Positions 41,455 to 50,083 of a DNA stretch of 64,000 nucleotides are shown here, piece after piece (position 1 is the stretch's first letter; each line of letters opens with the position of its first letter). Origin of the DNA: Thermococcus sp. M36 (GTDB lineage Archaea; Methanobacteriota_B; Thermococci; Thermococcales; Thermococcaceae); the NCBI RefSeq assembly GCF_012027355.1, contig NZ_SNUH01000002.1, positions 62,001 to 126,000 of the forward strand, written 5' to 3'. Under the pieces are notes generated by a model, which had not been told where the DNA came from, did not search any database, and was given only the letters and a program-made list of their open reading frames with translations. The position numbers and the translations under genes are program-made.

Positions 41455-43686
41455 ATGGTCAGGTACATGGTAACCTCAGCACTCCCTTACGCTAACGGCC
41501 CGATTCACGCCGGCCACCTCGCGGGAGCCTACCTGCCCGCCGACATCTTCGTCCGCTACCTCCGGCTAAGGGGCGAGGAAGTGCTCTTCATATGCGGAAC
41601 CGACGAGCACGGCACGCCAATAACCTTCCGCGCTCTCAAGGAAGGCAGGAGCCCGAGGGAAATCGTCGATGAGTTCCACGAGCACATAAAGACGACCTTC
41701 GAGAGGGCCAAGATAAGCTTCGACTACTTCGGCAGGACCGAGTTGCCTGTCCACTATAGGATAAGCCAGGAGTTCTTCCTCAAGGCCCTGGAAAACGGCC
41801 ACCTCGTCAAGAAGGTCACCAAGCAGGCCTACTGCGAGCACGACAAGATGTTCCTCCCGGACAGGTACGTCATTGGAACGTGCCCCCACTGTGGGGCAGA
41901 AAACCAGCGCGGCGACCAGTGTGAGGTCTGCGGTCACCCGCTTACCCCGGAAAAGCTAATTAACCCGCGCTGCAACATCTGCGGCAATCAGATCACGTTC
42001 AAGGACTCCGCCCACTACTACATCCGCATGCAGGACTTCGCCGAGAGGCTCAAGAAGTGGGTCGAGAGCCAGGAGCACTGGAAGCCGAACGTCAGGAACA
42101 CAGTCCTCGGCTGGATAAACGAGGGGCTGGAAGAGAGGGCAATGACGAGGGATCTCGACTGGGGAATTCCGGTTCCGCTCGACGACGAGGATGTGAAGGG
42201 CAAGGTGCTCTACGTCTGGTTCGAGGCTCCAATCGGCTACATCAGCATCACGATCGAGCACCTGAGGAGGGAGGGAAGGGAGAACGAGTGGAAGAAGTTC
42301 TGGCTGAACCTCGACGGCGAGACCAAGGTCATCCACTTCATCGGCAAGGACAACGTGCCCTTCCACGCGATATTCTGGCCCGCTTTCCTGATGGCCTACG
42401 GCAGGTACAATGACGGTGAGATCGAGGCCGAGTGGAACCTGCCCTACGATATCCCCGCTAACGAATACCTTAACTTAGAGGGCAAGAAGTTCTCGACGAG
42501 CAGGAACTGGGCGATATGGGTTCACGAGTTCCTGGATACGTTCCCGGCGGACTACCTCCGCTACTACCTCACTGCCATAATGCCCGAAACGAGGGACAGT
42601 GACTTCAACTTCGCCGACTTCAAGAGCAAAATAAACGAGGAGCTCGTGAACAACCTCGGGAACTTCGTGCACAGGGCCATGACCTTCGTGAACCGCTACT
42701 TCGATGGAACTGTACCTGAGAGGGGTGAGCTTGACGACCTTGACAGGCAGGCCTTCGAGGAGATTGAGAAGGCCTTCAAGGAAGTCGGAGAGCTGATATC
42801 CCAGTACAGGTTCAAGGACGCCCTCAGGCGCGTCATGGAGCTGGCCATCTTCGGCAACCGCTACTTCGACCACCAGAGGCCCTGGAAGACGGCAAAGACC
42901 GACCGTGAGAGGACTGCCACGACCGTCAACGTCTCCCTCCAGCTCGTCAAGGCCCTCGGAATCCTCCTCGAACCGTTCCTGCCCGATGCGAGCGAGAAGA
43001 TATGGCACCTCCTCAACCTCGAGGAGCTCAAGCGCTGGGAGTTCAGCGAGCTTCCAGTGGGCCACCGCGTCAGGAAGGCCAGCCCAATGTTCAGGAAGGT
43101 CACTGACGGGGACATAATCCACTTTATAGTCAGCTACATCGGCAGGGGCAACCCGGAGAGCGCCAAACTGCTCCTCGACAAGTATTACAAGCGGGACGAT
43201 GTTGTAAAGGTCGTCCTTGAGCGCTTCGGCGAGAAGAGGAAGGACGAGGCTCTCGCGCTCCTTAAGAGCATCTACGGTGAAAACGTCGGTGGAAAGGCCG
43301 GAAAGGCCGAGAAGACCAAATCCTCTCAGAAGAAGGAGAAGGTAAAGGGGAGTGAAAAGATGGAGTACGTAAGCTTCGACGACTTTATGAAGCTTGACCT
43401 CAGGGTCGGAAAGATAATAGAGGTCAATGACCACCCCAATGCGGACAAGCTCTACGTGGTCAAGGTAGACCTCGGGGACGAAGTCAGACAGCTCGTTGCA
43501 GGGCTCAAGAAGTCCTACAAGCCCGAGGAGCTGCTCAATCACTACGTCGTCATTATAGCCAACCTCGAGCCCAAGAAGCTCAGGGGAGTGGAGAGCCAGG
43601 GGATGCTCCTCGCGGCGGACGATGGCAAAAACGTTGCCCTGCTGATGCCTGATAAAGAAATAAAGCTGGGTGCAAGAATAAGGTGA
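41455..43686 (+). CDS. metG: Methionyl-tRNA synthetase with fused tRNA-binding domain
   Basis: 743 residues. ALPYANGPIHAGHLAGAY is the HIGH motif. Two zinc knuckles follow: CPHCGAEN...CEVCG and an upstream Cys pair, then CNICGNQ. EGKKFSTSRNW is the KMSKS equivalent. A Lys-rich linker (KAEKTKSSQKKEKVKG) leads to a C-terminal EMAP/Trbp111 domain (DLRVGKIIEVNDHPNADKLYVVKV), which binds tRNA and dimerises. It charges initiator and elongator tRNA-Met. The ATG at 41455 follows GGTGG; the GTG at 41440 is less likely. Confidence 0.96.
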   Translation: MVRYMVTSALPYANGPIHAGHLAGAYLPADIFVRYLRLRGEEVLFICGTDEHGTPITFRALKEGRSPREIVDEFHEHIKTTFERAKISFDYFGRTELPVHYRISQEFFLKALENGHLVKKVTKQAYCEHDKMFLPDRYVIGTCPHCGAENQRGDQCEVCGHPLTPEKLINPRCNICGNQITFKDSAHYYIRMQDFAERLKKWVESQEHWKPNVRNTVLGWINEGLEERAMTRDLDWGIPVPLDDEDVKGKVLYVWFEAPIGYISITIEHLRREGRENEWKKFWLNLDGETKVIHFIGKDNVPFHAIFWPAFLMAYGRYNDGEIEAEWNLPYDIPANEYLNLEGKKFSTSRNWAIWVHEFLDTFPADYLRYYLTAIMPETRDSDFNFADFKSKINEELVNNLGNFVHRAMTFVNRYFDGTVPERGELDDLDRQAFEEIEKAFKEVGELISQYRFKDALRRVMELAIFGNRYFDHQRPWKTAKTDRERTATTVNVSLQLVKALGILLEPFLPDASEKIWHLLNLEELKRWEFSELPVGHRVRKASPMFRKVTDGDIIHFIVSYIGRGNPESAKLLLDKYYKRDDVVKVVLERFGEKRKDEALALLKSIYGENVGGKAGKAEKTKSSQKKEKVKGSEKMEYVSFDDFMKLDLRVGKIIEVNDHPNADKLYVVKVDLGDEVRQLVAGLKKSYKPEELLNHYVVIIANLEPKKLRGVESQGMLLAADDGKNVALLMPDKEIKLGARIR

Positions 43687-43690
43687 GGGC

Positions 43691-44635
43691 TCAAAGTTTG
43701 AGCTCCACCCAGTTCTCCCTCTTTTTCTTGTAGACCCTTACCAGCCCCTGTTTCTCAAGGCGCTGGAACATCCTCCAGGCGGTCGTCTTTGGTATTCCGA
43801 GCATCTCCCTGACCTCAGACTGCTTGGCTTTTCCGCCCCTATCAAACAGGTAGAGCAGGGCCTTTTCCTCGTCCTTGGTAAGCTCGTACTCCCTGAGCCT
43901 CCTTTCAAAGTCCTCCCTGCTGATGCCCGGGGACTGGGTCTCTTTACCTTTCGTCCGGAAGTATACGAACCCTGCAACGGCAAGCACTATGACCGCTGCC
44001 GCACCGATTAGAGCCCCACCCTGAGAACCCTCGGTTGGAGTCTCTGTCCCGGGCACTTCGGGAGCAGTCCCCGTGCCGTTCTGTGTGGTCGTCTGGGACA
44101 AAGTTCCGCTTTCCGGGGTGGTAGTTGGTGGGGCTGCAGTTTCTCCCGGCCTGTACTGGATAACGTAGGAGACGCTCTGGTTGCCAGCGGGCATTACAAG
44201 GGAGTTCCCGTTTATCTTAATGGGGATGTCGGTCAGATCTACTATAACCGCGTTTTCGGGAAAGGTTATTTTAACCGGGACTTCGGAAGAGAAGCGAACG
44301 CTCCATATTGCCCCGTTCTTCGATGTGAGATCGGGGGTGTAATAGGTTATTTTGATTGAGGTGGCGTTTTCAAAGTAGACGATAAGCTTCGTCCCGTTCA
44401 TCTCATAGGGGAGGGGGTTTTCATTCCCATCTATTACTACCAGACCCTCAACGTTCGAAGCGAGAAGGGGGATCGACACACCTACCGTGTAGTTATCCGG
44501 CCGAATAATCTGATCTATTCGAACATACCCGTCCGCATAGACTGTGAGCCCAAGTGATTCGACTGCATACTGCCCCTCAGCCGATGAAACGAAGGTTAGG
44601 ACAATGAGGAGCACCAAGGCCACCCTTGCCTTCAT
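43691..44635 (-). CDS. Membrane-anchored winged-helix regulator, cassette 2
   Basis: 314 residues: signal peptide (MKARVALVLLIVLTFVSSAEG), a beta-rich exported domain of about 150 residues with YYTPDLTSKNGAIW and VIVDLTDIPIKINGNS, a Thr/Pro-rich linker, one membrane helix (GALIGAAAVIVLAVAGFVYF), and a cytoplasmic winged helix (EVREMLGIPKTTAWRMFQRLEKQGLVRVYKK). The layout is of a one-component membrane sensor-regulator. It is paralogous to the protein at 46268-47122. It follows the exported coiled-coil gene by 57 bp. Confidence 0.9.
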   Translation of the reverse strand: MKARVALVLLIVLTFVSSAEGQYAVESLGLTVYADGYVRIDQIIRPDNYTVGVSIPLLASNVEGLVVIDGNENPLPYEMNGTKLIVYFENATSIKITYYTPDLTSKNGAIWSVRFSSEVPVKITFPENAVIVDLTDIPIKINGNSLVMPAGNQSVSYVIQYRPGETAAPPTTTPESGTLSQTTTQNGTGTAPEVPGTETPTEGSQGGALIGAAAVIVLAVAGFVYFRTKGKETQSPGISREDFERRLREYELTKDEEKALLYLFDRGGKAKQSEVREMLGIPKTTAWRMFQRLEKQGLVRVYKKKRENWVELKL

Positions 44636-44692
44636 ACCAACACCTCCAGAAGGTTAGTGTAAAGCATTTAAAAAGATGGCTAAAAGGGGGAC

Positions 44693-46114
44693 TCACTCCC
44701 CCTCGTCCTCCAGGTGATCCTCTTCATCATGGCTGTCTTCTATGTCGCCCTGGCCATCGTCTCCGCTCTCCTCGTCCTCCTCCACGCGGCTGGAGTCGTT
44801 ACTGCCATCGTCCTGCTCTTGGTAGTCCCCATCTTGGCCATGGTAGCTGGAGTCATCGTTTTCATCGTAGGTGTTCTCGTTGTGGCTGTCATCTTCATCC
44901 TGATTCTCCATGTGTTCATCGTCCACGTGCTCTTCATCTTCCTCGGTGTCCATGTGATCGTCTTTCTCGTCCTCTTCCTTTTCCATATGTCCCTCGTGTT
45001 CTTCGTTATCGTCCTCATATTCCTCTTTGTGCTCGTTCTTCTCCTGGTACTCCTTCTCTATCTCCCTGGTTTCCTCAACTATGTCCTTCAGTTCCTCGTT
45101 GATATCGTGTAGCATGTCGAGCGCCTCTTCATACTGTCCGCTCTCAACAAGCGCGTTGAACTGTTCATACATTGCCTGGAGTTCAGAGAGGTCTCCTACA
45201 AGGTCTTCCGTGAGGTAGGTGGCGTTCATAGTGGAGTCCTGGAGCATGGCCATTAGTTCCTGCATGAGTCTCATCTGTTCCTGGAGCTTCTCCATGAACG
45301 CCTGGCTTATCTCGTCGGCCTTGGCTGTGACGATCTGCTCCTGGAGCTTTTCGACCGCATCTTCAAGCCTGTCCATGAGCTCCTCAGCGTACTCGAGGTC
45401 AGACTTAAGCGCCGTAAAGTTGCCGTTGGCAATGTCTTGGGCAACGACCTTGTACGCCTCCTTGGTTGCATTGTAGAGCTCCTCAACCTGAGTGACGTTA
45501 AGGCCCTCGCTCCTGGCCTCGTCCAGGACCTTCTCCACGTAGGGGAAGTACTCTGCCGCCCTGTGAAGCTCCTCCTTCGCATCAAGGACGAGTTCGTGGT
45601 ATTCGTCCTTATCCTCAGCTTTCTTCTCGTTGTGCCCTTCATAGTAGTCCGTCAGCTCCTCAACTACTTCTTTGTAGAGGTACAGCGCCGACATTGAGGC
45701 GTTTATGCTCTCGCTGTAGTTACCACTGTTGTAGAGCTCCCACGCCCGGGCCCTCAGCTCCTCGGCCCCGAGGTACAGGGAGAGGGTCTCGTTCGGTATC
45801 GTAATGTCGCTGGTGTTGAGCTCATCCATCAGTCCCTCGGTGTAGTTGGCGGCCCTGTCCACTATCACAAGGATGTTGTACGCCATCGTCTGAAGTGTCG
45901 TGTTGGTCGTGTTCGTTGAGTTGGTCATGTTAACCTGGGTTGTGTTGGTATAGTTTACAGGGGTCATGTTGGTTGCATTGACCGGTAGGGTCTGGTTGAC
46001 CGTTTCTGTCGTGTTGGTCGTTGTTACGTTGACACTCGCCGCCCATGCGGCTGTGCTCATCGGTATTAATGCCGCTATGAAGAGCACCAGCAGTGTTTTC
46101 ATACTCATCTTCAT
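44693..46114 (-). CDS. Exported coiled-coil protein with acidic tail, cassette 2
   Basis: 473 residues from the ATG at 46114, preceded by GGTGAGAG. Signal peptide MKTLLVLFIAALIPMSTAAWA, then an Asn/Thr-rich stretch with many potential N-glycosylation sequons, a long helical part (about 90-345) resembling the protein at 47154-48368 (VEELYNATKEAYKVVAQDIANG), and a tail of about 120 residues that is almost entirely Glu, Asp, His, Ser and Asn. The tail may bind cations or extend from the surface. No membrane anchor is visible after the signal. Function unknown. Confidence 0.85.
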   Translation of the reverse strand: MKMSMKTLLVLFIAALIPMSTAAWAASVNVTTTNTTETVNQTLPVNATNMTPVNYTNTTQVNMTNSTNTTNTTLQTMAYNILVIVDRAANYTEGLMDELNTSDITIPNETLSLYLGAEELRARAWELYNSGNYSESINASMSALYLYKEVVEELTDYYEGHNEKKAEDKDEYHELVLDAKEELHRAAEYFPYVEKVLDEARSEGLNVTQVEELYNATKEAYKVVAQDIANGNFTALKSDLEYAEELMDRLEDAVEKLQEQIVTAKADEISQAFMEKLQEQMRLMQELMAMLQDSTMNATYLTEDLVGDLSELQAMYEQFNALVESGQYEEALDMLHDINEELKDIVEETREIEKEYQEKNEHKEEYEDDNEEHEGHMEKEEDEKDDHMDTEEDEEHVDDEHMENQDEDDSHNENTYDENDDSSYHGQDGDYQEQDDGSNDSSRVEEDEESGDDGQGDIEDSHDEEDHLEDEGE

Positions 46115-46145
46115 GGCTCTCACCTGATCCACGATAGAGCCTGCA

Positions 46146-46200
46146 GGTATATTAGGAACCCGCCGAAATTTTGGTGTTTCAAAACGTTTCAAAACGTTCC
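46146..46200 (-). promoter_or_regulatory. Promoter and shared operator-like motif, cassette 2
   Basis: A TATA element lies at about 46147-46155 (minus strand TAATATACC). ACGTTTCAAAACGTTCC at 46184-46200 lies about 28 bp farther upstream. Fifteen of its 17 bases match the motif upstream of cassette 1 (48425-48441). A third TTTCAAAACG-type copy overlaps at 46177-46186. Confidence 0.65.
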
Positions 46201-46267
46201 TCCGAGGGAGAAAAGACAGTTGAAATGTGCAAGGGGGAATAAAACCTTTGAAAGATCTTAAAACAGG

Positions 46268-47122
46268 CTAAAACCGGAGCTCCACCCAGTTCTCCTTTTT
46301 CCCCCTCAGTATCTTCACGAGGCCCATTCTCTCAAGCCTCTTGAACATCCTCCAGGCGGTTGTCTTTGGCAGGCCTACTGCTTCCCTGACTTCTGCCTGG
46401 CTGGCCTTCCCCCCTTTATCAAAAATGTAGAGCAAAGCCCTCCTCTCGTCTTCGTTCAGATCGAGGTTGCTCAGCTTCTCCTCGAACTCTTCCCTCGTTG
46501 GTGTCCTGCCTCCAAACACTGATGACCTCCGTTTCAATAACAGGTACGTGGCACCTCCCGCAAGGACTATGCCCGCGACCAGATAGTAGAGGCCCCCGGA
46601 ACTACCCCCATCGCTTTTCCACGGCGGTCCCCTTCCCTCGATGGTGTAGGAGATGCTCTGGTCCCCCGGAGGCATGGTAATGGAGTTTCCGGCTATCTCC
46701 AGAGGGATGTCGCTTAAATCGACCACCACAGCATTATCGGGCAGGATGACGGTAAAGGACTCGTTGGTGGATAGTTTTAGGGTCCAGACTATGCCCTCCT
46801 TTGATGTGAGGTCAGGGGTGTAGTAGGAAACCCTGATCACATCGGCGCTTCCCGTGTACACCGCGAGGATGTCCCCATCAACGCGGAAGTTGAGGGGATT
46901 TCCATCGGCGTCTTCAACAACCACGTTCTCCACATGTTCTGCAAGGAGGGGGAGCTGGATTTGAGCCTCGTACTCCTCTGGGAGAACCTCATAGGTCACC
47001 CCCACATAGCCGTCGCCGTAGACGGTGAGGGTGAGGGATGAGACAGTATAAGCGCTAACTGGATGGAAGAGAATAATCATAAGTGCCAGCAGCGAGATAA
47101 AGGAGACGAGTTTATCCCTCAT
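46268..47122 (-). CDS. Membrane-anchored winged-helix regulator, cassette 1
   Basis: 284 residues from the ATG at 47122, with GGAGG upstream. Same architecture as the protein at 43691-44635: signal peptide (MRDKLVSFISLLALMIILFHPVSA), exported domain with SLTLTVYGDGYV, YYTPDLTSKEGIVW and VVVDLSDIPLEIAGNS, one membrane helix (LYYLVAGIVLAGGATYLLL), then the winged helix EVREAVGLPKTTAWRMFKRLERMGLVKILRG. The Thr/Pro linker is nearly absent in this copy. It follows the coiled-coil gene by 31 bp. Confidence 0.9.
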   Translation of the reverse strand: MRDKLVSFISLLALMIILFHPVSAYTVSSLTLTVYGDGYVGVTYEVLPEEYEAQIQLPLLAEHVENVVVEDADGNPLNFRVDGDILAVYTGSADVIRVSYYTPDLTSKEGIVWTLKLSTNESFTVILPDNAVVVDLSDIPLEIAGNSITMPPGDQSISYTIEGRGPPWKSDGGSSGGLYYLVAGIVLAGGATYLLLKRRSSVFGGRTPTREEFEEKLSNLDLNEDERRALLYIFDKGGKASQAEVREAVGLPKTTAWRMFKRLERMGLVKILRGKKENWVELRF

Positions 47123-47153
47123 TTGAGCATCCCTCCAAAGGAAAAAGGAAAGG

Positions 47154-48368
47154 TCAGGAGTGGACAAGTATAAACTCCTCGACGCGGTGGAGCATGTCAA
47201 GGGCTATGACAAAGTGGGCCTTTGCCTGCACCGGCTTCCTGGCCTTCAGCAGCTCAACGCCTATCCTGAGCTCTTGGGCGGCAACATTGAGCTGAACCTC
47301 AGCCCTGGTCGTGTCCACGCCCTCGCCCCTGAGCTCCCTGAGGGCTCTGGTGTCCTTCTGAATCCTGTCCCACATCTCGCTGAGGAAAGCCCTTACATCC
47401 CTGAGCTTCTCCTGGAGCTCCATTTCGTGCGCCCTCCTCATTATGAACTCCACTGTCCTGTGGAACTCCTCAATGATTTTCCTGTTCTCCTGCATAACGC
47501 GGAGGGCCTCCTCCCACTGTTCCTGGTCTGCCAGGCTCTTGACTTCGTCGTAGACCTCGACGAACGCATCAAGCCTCTCCTGGAGCTCTGTGACGTTATA
47601 GCCCTTCTCTTGTCCGACCTCGATAGCCTTCTGCACTATCTCGATGCCCTTCTCGTCCCTCTCAAGGAACTCCCCCACTATCTTGTCGGCGTTTGCATAG
47701 GCCAGCTCCTCACGAACTCTCCTGAGCTCCTGGTCAAGGAGTGCCCTTTTCTCCCTGGCAACCTTAAGGTCAGCTCTGGCCTTTTCATAATCACCGGCCT
47801 TCAGGTCTTCAAGGACGGTCTTGTAGGCCGTCTTCGTCCCGTTGTAGAGCCCGGTGAGGTTATTCACGTCGATTCCCTGCCTCTCAGCTAGCCTTATGGT
47901 CTTCTCAACGAACCTGAAGTACTCCGTCATGCGCTCGATTTCCATTTTGATGCGTTCCCTTACATCCTGGACCTTCTCTTTGGCCTCCTTAAGCGCGGAG
48001 AGGGCAACCTTGTAGTGGTGCATCGCAGTGAGGCTATCGAGTATCGAGTTGTAGTAGTCGCCGGCCTCGTACTCGCTCACTGCCTTCTCCTTGAACTCCT
48101 CAGCCAGCTCGTAGTTCTTCAATATGCTTGAGTTCTCCGGCAGTTTGTCCTTTATAGGTTCAATCTTCTCCTCGGCGAACTTACTCAGGCGCTGGAGCTT
48201 CTCTATGAGGTTGCCTGCTATCACCATTTCCCTGGTGCCGTTGTCCAGCACTCCGGTGTAGCTTTCGGTGGCGCTGCTTGTGCTGTTGGTTTCCGCCAGC
48301 CCCAGCGGTATCATACTTCCAACCAGCAATATTGCCAGGGCCAGTGCAAAGCCCTTCATACTCTCCAT
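47154..48368 (-). CDS. Exported coiled-coil protein, cassette 1
   Basis: 404 residues from the ATG at 48368, with GGTGAT 4 bp upstream. Signal peptide MKGFALALAILLVGSMIPLGLAE, a short Ser/Thr-rich region, then Lys/Glu/Arg-rich helices to the end (GLYNGTKTAYKTVLEDLKAG is the segment shared with the cassette 2 protein). There is no acidic tail in this copy. Probably periplasm-like or surface located. Function unknown. Confidence 0.87.
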   Translation of the reverse strand: MESMKGFALALAILLVGSMIPLGLAETNSTSSATESYTGVLDNGTREMVIAGNLIEKLQRLSKFAEEKIEPIKDKLPENSSILKNYELAEEFKEKAVSEYEAGDYYNSILDSLTAMHHYKVALSALKEAKEKVQDVRERIKMEIERMTEYFRFVEKTIRLAERQGIDVNNLTGLYNGTKTAYKTVLEDLKAGDYEKARADLKVAREKRALLDQELRRVREELAYANADKIVGEFLERDEKGIEIVQKAIEVGQEKGYNVTELQERLDAFVEVYDEVKSLADQEQWEEALRVMQENRKIIEEFHRTVEFIMRRAHEMELQEKLRDVRAFLSEMWDRIQKDTRALRELRGEGVDTTRAEVQLNVAAQELRIGVELLKARKPVQAKAHFVIALDMLHRVEEFILVHS

Positions 48369-48396
48369 GGGCATCACCGATGATGGATAGGCTCAC

Positions 48397-48441
48397 ATCT
48401 TATTTGAGGACTCCGGCGGAACGAACGTTTCAGAGCGTTCC
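48397..48441 (-). promoter_or_regulatory. Promoter and shared operator-like motif, cassette 1
   Basis: The TATA element is at about 48397-48406. The motif ACGTTTCAGAGCGTTCC is at 48425-48441, and GGAACG (48418-48423) with CGTTCC (48436-48441) makes a perfect inverted repeat around it. Position relative to TATA and sequence match the element of cassette 2. Confidence 0.65.
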
Positions 48442-48711
48442 ATTCTTCTCAAGTTCCTTTGCAAGGAGCGCCACGGTCAAAATACCTTCCATGACGCTTT
48501 TAAATCTCGGGTTCTCGCCGAACTGGGCAAAGATTGTGCCGTGGTCTGGGTGCCACGCATCGACCTGTTCCCTGTCTTTGGCCGTGATGATGTAGACCAC
48601 CCAGCCACTATCCTTGAGCGTCTCCACGAGCCTCCAGGCGTTTGTCATGTCGTTTTTGTCCTTGATCTCAATGCCGTACTCCCTACGGATCCTTTCAAAG
48701 AGTTCCTCCAT
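48430..48711 (-). CDS. Small conserved hypothetical protein
   Basis: 93 residues starting MEELFERIRREYGIEIKDKNDMTNAWRLVETLKDSGWVVYIIT. Alpha/beta, soluble, with DREQVDAWHPDHGTIFAQFGENPRF. GGTGGG precedes the start; a second ATG lies directly upstream. The 3' end overlaps the operator-like motif of cassette 1, so that motif lies in coding DNA here. No family recognised. Confidence 0.78.
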   Translation of the reverse strand: MEELFERIRREYGIEIKDKNDMTNAWRLVETLKDSGWVVYIITAKDREQVDAWHPDHGTIFAQFGENPRFKSVMEGILTVALLAKELEKNGTL

Positions 48712-48754
48712 CATCCCACCGGTAAAAATTGGGGCGGGCCATTAATAAACTTGT

Positions 48755-49492
48755 TCACAGAAGCATCCTGAACGCCACGATAACTAGGAGCAGTGCAAAG
48801 GCCATCTTAAGCCCCCTCGATGGCATCCGGGACACCATGCGAGCACCGAGGAATGAACCCACTACCATACCTGGGATAAGAAGAAGGGCCGTAGACACGT
48901 CAACCTGGCCCAGCGTGTAGTGGGTGTAGGCCGCAACGAGGGAGGTAAAGAAGAGGGCGAAGCTTGAGGTTCCAACAGCGTATTTGACAGGGAGGCGGGC
49001 CAGCGAATGGAACAAGGGGACGTTCAAGATGCCCCCGCTGACTCCGAGGAGACCGCTGGCAAGGCCGGAAAACATCCCTATCGGAGGTATACGTTTATAC
49101 CTTATCTCCCCGGCCTCCTCCCCGGTGGAGGCTTCTTTTTCGGGCTTTGTAAATATGTATGCAAGGTAAAACAGGAGCAGGGAAAAGAGCACTTCGAGTG
49201 CCTTCTCATTGATCACGGCCGAGACATAGGAGCCTGCTACGGCAAGGGGGATCGAAAACGCCGCCGTTATGAGAGCAACCTTGTAGAGAACCCTCCCACC
49301 GCGTATATGCATGAAAGCGGAGGACAGGGAGCTTATCGTTATGCACGCCAAGCTGGTGCCGATGGCGACATTCAGGGGCAGACCGGCGAAAGTCAGGGTT
49401 GGGACGATGAGAAAGCCACCACCGACGCCAAAGGTACCGGCTATAACACCGATACCCAGTCCCAGGAGAGAGCTCAGCACATAACTGACCAT
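48755..49492 (-). CDS. TauE/SafE-family sulfite exporter-like membrane protein, copy 1
   Basis: 245 residues starting MVSYVLSSLLGLGIGVIAGTFGVGGGFLIVPTL, with the family G-x-GGGFLIVP repeat; the second half repeats it as SGLLGVSGGILNVPLF. About eight membrane segments. TauE/SafE proteins export sulfite, organosulfonates or related anions. A TATA element (CTTATTTA on the minus strand, about 49517-49526) suggests a nearly leaderless start at 49492; 49516 is an alternative. Confidence 0.9.
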   Translation of the reverse strand: MVSYVLSSLLGLGIGVIAGTFGVGGGFLIVPTLTFAGLPLNVAIGTSLACITISSLSSAFMHIRGGRVLYKVALITAAFSIPLAVAGSYVSAVINEKALEVLFSLLLFYLAYIFTKPEKEASTGEEAGEIRYKRIPPIGMFSGLASGLLGVSGGILNVPLFHSLARLPVKYAVGTSSFALFFTSLVAAYTHYTLGQVDVSTALLLIPGMVVGSFLGARMVSRMPSRGLKMAFALLLVIVAFRMLL

Positions 49493-49540
49493 AACAAAAA
49501 GCTTTAATACTGTCATGCTAAATAAGGGTTTCGATGGGCG

Positions 49541-50083
49541 ATGAGGAGCCGTGCACTCCTGTTCTGGCTTTTGATGATCCTCGCCTTTGTTCTCACCCAG
49601 CCGGGGGCAATAGCCTTCGCCAACTGGGACGCTCCCTACGGGTTCTATAAAGACCTCTCCGTGTGGATGAGCTGTGCCGGGGCGGGGTTGATCCTTGTTC
49701 TCGCCTACGGCGTTCACATGTGGGGAAAAGGGGATCTCGGGCTAGCGAACTTGATCGGAGCGATTTCCCTGATAACGGCCACTATCTGGCTCGGCTACTG
49801 GATGGAGAAAGCAATCGGTGGGGAGATGGGCTACGGCAGCGGGAACGTCCTGGTGTTCCTGATAGGAGGATTCATCGGACTGGTTCTCAGCCTCATGCTC
49901 CTGCCGATTTCCCTACCCTACGTGCTCACCGGTGACCTCTACTACCCCTATGACCGTCCCTTGATGGTTGTGTGGGTAGCGATGGTAATAATTGCCATAG
50001 TTCTGCTGGTTGCATACCTAAAAGCGAGAAAAGAAGAGAAGCTCAGGGAATCGGAAGACCGAGGCCCTTCAGTATCATCCTGA
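49541..50083 (+). CDS. Polytopic membrane protein of unknown function
   Basis: 180 residues with about five membrane segments: a signal-like start (MRSRALLFWLLMILAFVLTQPGAIAFA), then LILVLAYGVHMWG, ANLIGAISLITATIWLGYWM, VLVFLIGGFIGLVLSLMLL and VVWVAMVIIAIVLLVAYL. It lies between two TauE/SafE genes and overlaps the second convergent one by 41 bp. Divergent from the first. No family recognised. Confidence 0.78.
   Translation: MRSRALLFWLLMILAFVLTQPGAIAFANWDAPYGFYKDLSVWMSCAGAGLILVLAYGVHMWGKGDLGLANLIGAISLITATIWLGYWMEKAIGGEMGYGSGNVLVFLIGGFIGLVLSLMLLPISLPYVLTGDLYYPYDRPLMVVWVAMVIIAIVLLVAYLKARKEEKLRESEDRGPSVSS

Noticed and set aside
44714-45112. Hydrophobic open frame opposite the acidic tail of the cassette 2 coiled-coil protein
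   Set aside because: Val/Ile/Leu runs are the complement of Asp/Glu/His codons; not a membrane protein gene.
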